A DNA stretch of 7,936 nucleotides from Cyanobacteria bacterium UBA8803 (lineage in GTDB: Bacteria; Cyanobacteriota; Cyanobacteriia; Cyanobacteriales; Coleofasciculaceae), in the NCBI GenBank assembly GCA_003505715.1, contig DNXU01000641.1:392-8327 (forward strand). Reading direction: 5' to 3'. Below, piece by piece: positions 1-5,082 of the stretch. A program made the position numbers and the translations under genes. The notes below the pieces were generated by a model that ran no database searches, was not told where the DNA came from, and saw nothing but the letters and a program-made list of their open reading frames with translations. Positions within the stretch are counted from its first letter, which is position 1. Each line of letters opens with the position of its first letter.

Positions 1-21
1 CTGCGCTCAACCCTAGGTTTT

Positions 22-31
22 GACTTAAGTC
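22..31. repeat. 10-base perfect palindrome downstream of the Uma2 gene
   Basis: GACTTAAGTC reads the same on both strands. It lies about 50 bases past the stop codon of the minus-strand Uma2 gene. It has no loop and no T-run, so it is not a typical intrinsic terminator. The rest of bases 1-77 shows nothing else recognisable. Confidence 0.3.
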
Positions 32-77
32 TTATCTGCGGGGTCTGTCAGTCCTAGCCTACACAAATAATATCGGC

Positions 78-722
78 TTATTGCTCGGATACTTGTTCTC
101 TTACCCAACGTCTAAATGCCCTCAGTGTCGCCAATCTTCCCAGTGTTTGGCACTGTTCCACAGGCTGGGGAACAACAGCCGTTAGGGGAAAATTAGGAAA
201 AATCAAACTCTGTGAAGACTCGACATACTTATCGCCTGCCAACTGATTAATTTGCAGCCGAGAACCGTTGTACAGCCACATTTCCGGCACTTTGAGCGCT
301 TCATAGGTGCTTAATTGAGTGGGAGAGGTAATATCAATTTCAATCGCTAAATCTGGCGGTGGATCTACGCTTAAATCGATCCGTTTCTTGCCCCTAACTT
401 TGGCTTCATTGTAAATATAAAAGCACTGATCTGGCTCAACCCCGCTATCTTGTTCTTTTTTAAACGTCGTTGAACCTAAACTTCTGTACTCAAGATTCAG
501 TTCTTCAAGGATAATCTTTACTAAGTCCCCAATAATTTCCTTATCATCCTCATGCTCTGGCAATGGGTTCATAATTTCCAATAGTCCCTGGTTATAAGCC
601 AAGCGAGTGGTACGGTGTTCTCCCAATTCCTCTAAAATAGTTTCAAACATTTGCCAGCTCACGTCTTTGAGATGTAAGACATTGCCAGGGGGAATAATTA
701 ATTGTTTTAGCTCGAACTGCAT
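78..722 (-). CDS. Uma2 family endonuclease-like protein (DUF820, PD-(D/E)XK fold)
   Basis: This 214-residue protein has the length and motif order of the Uma2/DUF820 family, which is greatly expanded in cyanobacteria. The family has a restriction-endonuclease-like fold, but its substrate and biological role are generally unknown. Visible motifs are G46-LLE-I near residue 49, GVEPDQ at 94-99, and the core PPPDLAIEID at 121-130, where D124, E128 and possibly D130 would form the acidic metal site. The segment YEALKVPEMWLY at 140-151 matches the usual family strand in which a Tyr precedes a VPE-W motif. The ATG at 722 is supported by GGGAG at 731-735 with 8-nt spacing. No toxin, methylase or transposase partner lies beside it, so it looks like a solitary copy. 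The family assignment is firm, and DNA cleavage is inferred from the fold only. Confidence 0.9.
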   Translation of the reverse strand: MQFELKQLIIPPGNVLHLKDVSWQMFETILEELGEHRTTRLAYNQGLLEIMNPLPEHEDDKEIIGDLVKIILEELNLEYRSLGSTTFKKEQDSGVEPDQCFYIYNEAKVRGKKRIDLSVDPPPDLAIEIDITSPTQLSTYEALKVPEMWLYNGSRLQINQLAGDKYVESSQSLIFPNFPLTAVVPQPVEQCQTLGRLATLRAFRRWVREQVSEQ

Positions 723-1058
723 CGTTAATTCTCCCAGAGTTGAGCGCTGGTATCACCCTAAGCAATTCCAACGCTGCTATTTTTTATCCTTTTATTTCTA
801 CCCTCTACAGCTCGCAGGATATTCTTACGTCCGTTCCGGCCAGCGTTAGGGTTTCCCGGTTGGGTATTGTAGCTGAATTTGGTGGAAATGACAACGCGAT
901 CGCGTTGTCCACACTCTGCCACAAACTTGGGTCTTCAGAATCGAGGGCAGTAGCACACCAACCGCAATTATGTGCTAGCCAAAGGCTAATATTATAGAAA
1001 ATAGCCTGAAACAGCTAACAGGGGGCATCGCTATTAACCTGATAATTCAGAACAAATT
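723..1058. other. Gene-free interval between divergent Uma2 and membrane-protein genes
   Basis: Both flanking genes read outward, so this 336-base interval should carry both promoters. I found no strong -35/-10 pair for either. AT-rich candidates such as the stretch near 988-995 lack a matching -35. The clear features are the Uma2 ribosome binding site GGGAG at 731-735 and the long palindrome at 890-909. Open frames on the plus strand (607-849 and 740-997) have non-protein-like composition, and one runs across the antisense of Uma2, so I do not call them genes. Confidence 0.6.
890..909. repeat. 20-base perfect palindrome with a HIP1 core
   Basis: The sequence GACAACGCGATCGCGTTGTC is a perfect 10+10 palindrome with GCGATCGC at its centre (896-903). 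HIP1 itself explains only the inner 8 bases. The further 6 bases of symmetry on each side are more than HIP1 requires. The site lies about 170 bases upstream of the Uma2 start and 150 bases upstream of the membrane-protein start. It could be a repressor or regulator operator, or simply an extended HIP1 copy, and the sequence alone cannot decide. Confidence 0.7.
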
Positions 1059-1535
1059 ATGAAAAACTGGTTAGGTTATCTGGTCGGTGGCGTACTTTTA
1101 ATAGTTGGTCTGTTGTTTGTTTGGGAAGGTGTACCTCATACTTCTTCCGTCACTTGCAAGCGTACAGCAGAAAACCAAATAAATTGTCTACAACAGGAAA
1201 AAGTTTTGTGGTGGATACCTATTCAAAAAACGTTACTCAATAATTTGCAAGCAGTTCACCTAAGTCAAGGAGAGAATGCTTATGATGGTACAGTGTACCT
1301 GATATATTTGCGCGGAGCAAACAATAATTTAATGTTTGGAAACTCTCTGGATTTGGAGGAGGTTCAGGAGGATATACTCAAGGCAAAACAATTTATTAAG
1401 GATAGCAAAGCCCAATCCTTGACCTTAAAGCGATATGAAGTAAATTGGATTTTTACGATTCTAGGATCTTTAATAGGAGCATTGGGTTTTTGGATTGTAA
1501 TTTACGATATAGTTGACCGAAAATCTAAAGAGTAA
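1059..1535 (+). CDS. Two-helix membrane protein of unknown function
   Basis: I do not recognise the family with certainty. The 158-residue product has a hydrophobic N-terminal helix at about 4-22, a soluble middle part at about 25-125, and a second helix at about 128-149 followed by the short charged tail DRKSKE. The middle part has two cysteines, C33 and C43, ten residues apart, followed by a W-W-I-P segment at 51-54. Further on come strand-like segments such as YDGTVYLIYL at 75-84 and a helix at about 98-116. This resembles small membrane-anchored, PH-like beta-domain proteins common in cyanobacteria, but that is inference. If the middle domain lies outside the cytoplasm, the two cysteines could form a disulfide. 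The ATG at 1059 has no clear Shine-Dalgarno sequence. The gene converges with the next gene across a 44-base gap with no visible terminator hairpin. Confidence 0.75.
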   Translation: MKNWLGYLVGGVLLIVGLLFVWEGVPHTSSVTCKRTAENQINCLQQEKVLWWIPIQKTLLNNLQAVHLSQGENAYDGTVYLIYLRGANNNLMFGNSLDLEEVQEDILKAKQFIKDSKAQSLTLKRYEVNWIFTILGSLIGALGFWIVIYDIVDRKSKE

Positions 1536-1579
1536 CGTGGCGCTCTCTATTTAATAAGCTAAGGCAGGGGGAATTATAA

Positions 1580-2125
1580 TTAGGCTGGCCAACCATCTGC
1601 AACGTTGGTCTCATTTTCAATCGATGTCAAAAATTGTGCAATCTGTTTAGTAGATGTGATGTGGTAAACACTTTTGGTATTTTGAGCCTGCTCAATGTAC
1701 TGGCGATATCTTGGGGTTAAATACTTGTGACATAACCAAAGCACACGATAACTATTAATCGAACTCTTCAAGATTGGGCTATTTTCTGGCCAGCCTGCTG
1801 GCGGTTGGAAACTACCTACAATCATGCGTTTAGTCACCCACCAGAAATGTACATATAGTGGCAGATCTATAAAAACTAGGCTATCCGCCTCATTAAGTCG
1901 CTGCCAGAGGGTTTCCATGGAACCAAACCCGTCAATAATCCATCGGTCAGTAGCCAAAATTTGCTCATGGGTTTGCTGATAGTCTTCCTGGGAAACCTCA
2001 GCGCCCCCTGGTTGATATTTAATCTTATCCAACACGTAAAGTGGCAAACCAGTAATTTCGGATAATCTCTTGCTTAGAGTTGATTTACCGCCTCCAGCAT
2101 TGCCAAACACCGCTACTTTTTTCAT
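1580..2125 (-). CDS. P-loop NTPase, FlaR/adenylate-kinase-like (DNA topology modulation protein family)
   Basis: With the ATG at 2125 the protein has 181 residues. It opens with a beta strand and a Walker A motif GNAGGGKS at 8-15 (K14, S15). Next come LDKIKYQPG at 32-40 and RWIIDGFG at 61-68, the usual substrate-side motifs of the FlaR/topology-modulation group of small nucleoside-kinase-like P-loop proteins. ADSLVFIDLPL at 80-90 is the Walker B-type strand, and K99-R100 lie in a lid-like helix. These proteins are usually annotated by similarity to adenylate kinase, and the true phosphate acceptor is unknown. A GTG at 2131 would add two residues, but AAGGAG at 2133-2138 is only 1 nt from the GTG and 7 nt from the ATG, so the ATG is preferred. 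It lies downstream of the kinase gene on the same strand, separated by 137 bases that include a possible promoter of its own. Confidence 0.85.
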   Translation of the reverse strand: MKKVAVFGNAGGGKSTLSKRLSEITGLPLYVLDKIKYQPGGAEVSQEDYQQTHEQILATDRWIIDGFGSMETLWQRLNEADSLVFIDLPLYVHFWWVTKRMIVGSFQPPAGWPENSPILKSSINSYRVLWLCHKYLTPRYRQYIEQAQNTKSVYHITSTKQIAQFLTSIENETNVADGWPA

Positions 2126-2132
2126 CGCCACT

Positions 2133-2138
2133 CTCCTT
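2133..2138 (-). promoter_or_regulatory. Ribosome binding site that fixes the P-loop gene start
   Basis: The minus strand reads AAGGAG here. The distance to the ATG at 2125 is 7 nt, which is optimal. The distance to the in-frame GTG at 2131 is 1 nt, too short for initiation. This selects the ATG. Confidence 0.75.
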
Positions 2139-2167
2139 GTAATTCGGGGTGTTTAACCGGACATGAT

Positions 2168-2203
2168 ATTATAAAAATATTTTTATACTGCGGTTTGGGT
2201 CAA
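2168..2203 (-). promoter_or_regulatory. Candidate promoter for the P-loop gene
   Basis: On the minus strand there is a TTGACC (-35-like, 2198-2203) and a perfect TATAAT (2168-2173), but they are 24 nt apart, longer than the usual 16-18. A weaker -10-like TATTTT lies 18 nt from TTGACC. The area lies 43-78 bases upstream of the ATG, which suits a promoter, but the exact elements are uncertain. Confidence 0.35.
2170..2187. repeat. 18-base AT-only palindrome overlapping the candidate promoter
   Basis: TATAAAAATATTTTTATA is a perfect palindrome made only of A and T. It overlaps the TATAAT and lies between the -35-like and -10-like elements. AT-only palindromes arise easily by chance. If functional, it could be an operator or an intrinsically bent spacer. 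Confidence 0.45.
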
Positions 2204-2222
2204 TTCTTGTCCCTTGTACGTT

Positions 2223-2236
2223 GTTCCCTGTTCCCT
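2223..2236. repeat. Heptanucleotide tandem repeat, two copies of GTTCCCT
   Basis: Two exact adjacent copies of GTTCCCT are preceded by degenerate relatives (TTGTCCC, TTGTACG) from about 2207. They lie just beyond the kinase stop codon. Short heptad repeats of this kind (STRR) between genes are typical of filamentous cyanobacteria. Confidence 0.5.
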
Positions 2237-2262
2237 AGATTTCAGAATGTGTTTCGTAGGAG

Positions 2263-3966
2263 TTACAACCGACTAGGTATAGTTTTAAATCTATCCGGCG
2301 TACCGAGAGAATAATCCTCAAGCTGGAAATCCCCAAAGGGTTTGGCTTCTAAACGCGATCGCAAAGCTTCGTCCAGATTCACCCCTTCGGTCTTATTCCT
2401 CACGCCAATAATAATAATGCTGCGCTGATAGGCTGTTTGATCCTGATTAGGATCGCAATTATTGCGCCGGAATTGTCCCAAATTTAATAGGTGATAATTT
2501 TCTACACTGGCGACATCGCGAAATAATTTTTTACTTAAAAGTTGGATTTGCTTAGCTCGCTCAAACGCCCTAGCTTCTTCTGTAGCTGGAGAGCCTTCAC
2601 AAGAGGCCGTTCCCACAGAGATAATCTCCGTAGGATTGTTCATAATCTTCTGAATTCCTTCCGCTTCCAGGTTCGACTGTAAAGCATCAATGGGGATGAG
2701 TTGATTGTTATAGTTAACTTGAGACGAGCTGGCAATTTGCCATTTATATTCTCTAGACAGTACTGCTACGTTAAACTCTGCCGTTCTCCCTTGACTATCC
2801 GTTCCTGACACATAGGGGAAATAATCCACATCCCCTTTGCGTTGAGGAGCTTGAGCGTTAGCTGGCAACCAACTGCGTTCTGAATGGAAAAAACCGAGGG
2901 CGATTAAGGCAATTAATCCCCATGCTACTAATAGGAAGGTCAAAAAAGCCCACACAGACCATTTGTCGCGCTCGTTATCTTGGGGCGGTAAAGGGTCTTG
3001 AGGCGGCAACGGTTGAGGTCTCGGACTGCCTACTATATTAATAGTCTCAGTACTGGTTACTATCGGTTGACCCTCAAGTTCTGCAAGGCGCTGCAAAATC
3101 TCCCGAGCCGTAGCAGGACGCTGGCGGGGGTCACGAGCCATGAGTTGATCTATTAAATTCAATAACCCGGGCGAAATGCCAGAGGTATGACTGTGCCAGT
3201 TCACAACGTCCAAACGAGCATCGTACATTACCATCGGATGCTGTCCCGTCAGCAAAAAAACAAACGTCCGTCCTAAGGCAAAGAAATCTGATTGAGCGCA
3301 AGCTTCCCCATTTGCTTGTTCCGGTGCCGTGTAACCTGAGGAGACGATCGCAGTAATGCCATGTCCTGCTTGGAGTTTGGCCAGGTAAGTACGAGTCACT
3401 TCCCTCGCTGTACCAAAGTCAATTAACACCAACTGTCCATCAGGCCGCAGCATCACGTTAGACGGCTTGATATCCCGATGCAGGTAATGGTGGCTGTGTA
3501 CCAAGTGCAAAATTTCTGCTAACTGCTTTAACCAGGCTATGGCTCGTTCTTGGGAGATCGGACGATGCCCCCGTGCCGCCATCCACTCCTCTAAATTAGA
3601 GCCATGAATTTTTTCCATGGCAATGCAGTGTAATCCTAGACCATTTCGGGTCTGATACTCAAAGTAGCGATCGACGTAGGGAATACCAGGATGATGCAGT
3701 TGCCCCAATACTTCAGCCTCTTGCTTGAAGAGTTCTACCGCTTTGGCATCATTGTTGAGATTCTCTTTCAGTACCTTGAGGATTTTGGACGTACCTCGTT
3801 CCTCAGCGTCATAGATTTTGCCAAAACCGCTTTGATCGCTGAGGAGGCGCATAACCTGATAGCCACCCGCAAGCACTAAGTCAGAACCACAACTGCCGCA
3901 AAAGCGGTTGCGGTCATTTGCTGGGTCGTCTGGTCGAGGGCAGCTAGGGTTAATGCAAAGCGGCAT
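2263..3966 (-). CDS. Four-cysteine transmembrane Ser/Thr protein kinase with an exported C-terminal domain
   Basis: The 567-residue protein has four parts. Residues 4-26 form a putative zinc ribbon, C4-x4-C9-x13-C23-x2-C26. Residues about 35-295 form a Hanks-type kinase that looks active: glycine-rich loop SGFG at 46-49, candidate ATP lysine K64, helix C E83, catalytic loop HRDIKPSN at 163-170 (D165, K167, N170), DFG at 183-185, and an APE motif at 214-216. A proline-rich linker at 315-330 repeats PLPPQD. A single membrane helix spans about 337-359. Residues 360-567 should face the periplasm. That part contains VGTASCEG at 451-458, EEARAFERAKQI at 463-474 and AYQRSIIII at 512-520, a pattern reminiscent of OmpA-like domains. 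This is the cyanobacterial 4-Cys kinase type, sensing outside and phosphorylating inside. The ligand and targets are unknown. C456 and C504 could form a disulfide. No dedicated partner gene is adjacent. The ATG at 3966 has only a weak ribosome site. Confidence 0.93.
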   Translation of the reverse strand: MPLCINPSCPRPDDPANDRNRFCGSCGSDLVLAGGYQVMRLLSDQSGFGKIYDAEERGTSKILKVLKENLNNDAKAVELFKQEAEVLGQLHHPGIPYVDRYFEYQTRNGLGLHCIAMEKIHGSNLEEWMAARGHRPISQERAIAWLKQLAEILHLVHSHHYLHRDIKPSNVMLRPDGQLVLIDFGTAREVTRTYLAKLQAGHGITAIVSSGYTAPEQANGEACAQSDFFALGRTFVFLLTGQHPMVMYDARLDVVNWHSHTSGISPGLLNLIDQLMARDPRQRPATAREILQRLAELEGQPIVTSTETINIVGSPRPQPLPPQDPLPPQDNERDKWSVWAFLTFLLVAWGLIALIALGFFHSERSWLPANAQAPQRKGDVDYFPYVSGTDSQGRTAEFNVAVLSREYKWQIASSSQVNYNNQLIPIDALQSNLEAEGIQKIMNNPTEIISVGTASCEGSPATEEARAFERAKQIQLLSKKLFRDVASVENYHLLNLGQFRRNNCDPNQDQTAYQRSIIIIGVRNKTEGVNLDEALRSRLEAKPFGDFQLEDYSLGTPDRFKTIPSRL

Positions 3967-4040
3967 GGATGGTTACGCAACTACTACTAGGGATTCAATA
4001 TAGTCAACAGCACTTATTTAGAGCTTGATACCAGAGAGAC

Positions 4041-4072
4041 ATTATATTATTCGACTGGAGTTAGTGCTGCAA
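4041..4072 (-). promoter_or_regulatory. Candidate kinase promoter
   Basis: The minus strand reads TTGCAG (4067-4072) and then a perfect TATAAT (4041-4046). The spacer is 20 nt, longer than ideal. The -10 box lies about 75 bases upstream of the kinase ATG. The TATAAT match is the main support. Confidence 0.3.
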
Positions 4073-4132
4073 CCAAACACAGGTTAGCACGGGAGCGTGG
4101 TAGATCCCAGTTTTTTAAACGGGGGCGTCAAA

Positions 4133-4154
4133 GCAACGTTGCGAATTTATTCGC
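4133..4154. repeat. Two abutting inverted repeats
   Basis: GCAACGTTGC (4133-4142, perfect palindrome) overlaps the first two bases of GCGAAT-TT-ATTCGC (4141-4154, 6-base arms). The pair lies about 170 bases upstream of the kinase start. It could be a regulator site or a small structured element. No function can be assigned from sequence. Confidence 0.4.
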
Positions 4155-4179
4155 CGTCTAGTCTTTGGCTCAGGCTAAA

Positions 4180-4257
4180 CTAGGGAAAGGTCTGTGTCAA
4201 CGCAGATAGGTTGGCCAGAACGGCTAAAAAGACAACCCCATCGTTTATTACAACCAT
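4180..4257 (-). CDS. Possible 25-residue hydrophobic small protein
   Basis: This short minus-strand frame runs from ATG at 4257 to TAG at 4180-4182 and would encode a 25-residue peptide. Its middle part (VVFLAVLANLSAL) is hydrophobic enough for a short membrane helix. An AAGGAG lies at 4262-4267, but only 4 nt from the ATG, which is close. It starts 51 bases past the stop of the four-helix membrane protein on the same strand, so it could be co-transcribed with it. I do not recognise it as a known small photosystem or cytochrome subunit. A chance ORF this short is quite possible, and the main support is the ribosome site combined with the hydrophobic composition. Confidence 0.2.
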   Translation of the reverse strand: MVVINDGVVFLAVLANLSALTQTFP

Positions 4258-4308
4258 TCCACTCCTTGTGACAAGTCAAGTTTAAGCAGAGTTGCTTTCT
4301 CGCTACTA

Positions 4309-4674
4309 CTACTTATGCCCGTCGCTTTTTTCCAAAGTTAAATATAGATAACTCCCGCATAAAGCCGAGGGAATGATAAATACTAATGAAACTATATGAT
4401 ACCAAAGTGGTGGCGAATTTGGCCTAACTACTAGCAACAAGAAAAAACCTGCCAATTCAGCTAAAAATCCCATTGCCAAAGCATTTTTTATTTCTGATAC
4501 TTTGGTTAAGCTACTAGTTAAGTAACCAGCTAATAGAGTAAGCAAAAAACTAAAAATTAAACTTATGATTATCAGATTAAGCGAGTGAGCAGTGATAGCA
4601 AAAGCTGTTGAACCAATAACAGTAAAAAGCCATCCATTAAGTATAGCTTTTACATTAAAATTTTTCATATTCAT
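4309..4674 (-). CDS. Small four-helix membrane protein of unknown function
   Basis: I do not recognise a family. The 121-residue product is almost entirely membrane-embedded, with four predicted helices at about 11-29, 32-53, 63-83 and 91-113. A basic-acidic loop (KVSEIKN, 58-64) separates helices 2 and 3, an RPNSPP loop (84-89) separates 3 and 4, and the C-terminal tail is charged. Two helix pairs of similar length suggest a small integral membrane protein, possibly an internal duplication, but the pairs do not align visibly. The start could be M1 (4674) or M3 (4668), and neither has a strong ribosome site. GC content in sampled lines is 28-37%, lower than in the kinase next door. It is divergent from the glycosyltransferase across a 408-base gap, so they are not one operon. 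Confidence 0.7.
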   Translation of the reverse strand: MNMKNFNVKAILNGWLFTVIGSTAFAITAHSLNLIIISLIFSFLLTLLAGYLTSSLTKVSEIKNALAMGFLAELAGFFLLLVVRPNSPPLWYHIVSLVFIIPSALCGSYLYLTLEKSDGHK

Positions 4675-5082
4675 TGCACTTATCTATACCTCAGAAAACA
4701 GCTATTTATGTAATTCACTCTACCACTCTCTCCAGTGTTTCCCAGTAGAAGTTTTTGACCACCTCAAGATAAACAAGGAGTATAAGGGGTACAAGAGATA
4801 CACCAGAGATTGTAACTGCTAACAGCGAAAACCAGGGTTTAGCCCTTGACCAACGAACTTAAGCGTCATTGGGATGATGGTTCACTCGATTTTCAAGAAG
4901 CCCTAGTTTTTGCTGTGAACAGTTATAAAAATGTGTTTTTTTATACTGAATTAAGTAAATCAATCCGTTATTCGTTATTATAAACGACTCAATATTAATT
5001 GCTTAGTATGCTAAACTGTAGACCGTGAAAGTTGAGTAAATTAATTTATTAAAATTTTTGATAGATAGAGAGGCATTGTTTA
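4675..5082. other. AT-rich gap between the small membrane protein and the glycosyltransferase
   Basis: This 408-base interval separates two divergent genes and should contain both promoters. I found no convincing -35/-10 pair: TATACT at 4942-4947 has no -35, and several AT-rich -10-like strings lie near 5007-5017. It includes a TTG-initiated frame (4846-4983) with protein-like composition, described separately. There are no repeats or RNA genes that I can recognise. Confidence 0.5.
4846..4983 (+). other. Possible 45-residue ORF or gene remnant
   Basis: A short frame opens just after an in-frame TAG at 4840-4842 and runs to TAA at 4981-4983. From the TTG at 4846 it would encode 45 residues with balanced composition, for example LKRHWDDGSLDFQEALVFAV followed by aromatic and charged residues. 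There is no ATG and no clear Shine-Dalgarno sequence. It could be a remnant of a broken gene whose upstream part is lost or frameshifted, a small protein, or chance. I do not recognise the sequence. Confidence 0.2.

Larger units (their letters stand above)
3967..4308. other. Gene-poor interval upstream of the kinase
   Basis: These 342 bases hold the likely kinase promoter (near 4041-4072), a 10-base palindrome GCAACGTTGC at 4133-4142, an adjoining GCGAAT/ATTCGC inverted repeat at 4141-4154, and a possible 25-residue ORF on the minus strand (4180-4257). A weak GGGA/TCCC hairpin (4091-4107) followed by six Ts on the plus strand has no plus-strand gene upstream to terminate. No RNA gene is recognisable. 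Confidence 0.5.

Noticed and set aside
607..997. Two overlapping plus-strand open frames (607-849 and 740-997)
   Set aside because: The first is partly antisense to the Uma2 gene. Both translate to irregular, Ser/Cys-rich sequence with no ribosome site or domain-like pattern.
3691..3879. Plus-strand open frame inside the kinase gene
   Set aside because: It is antisense to the conserved N-terminal kinase lobe, which is clearly the coding strand.
4091..4116. GGGA/TCCC hairpin followed by six Ts, like a terminator
   Set aside because: The stem is only 4 bases and there is no plus-strand gene upstream for it to terminate.
4592..4822. Plus-strand open frame across the start of the small membrane protein
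   Set aside because: It overlaps the better-supported minus-strand gene, and its remainder is compositionally irregular with no ribosome site.
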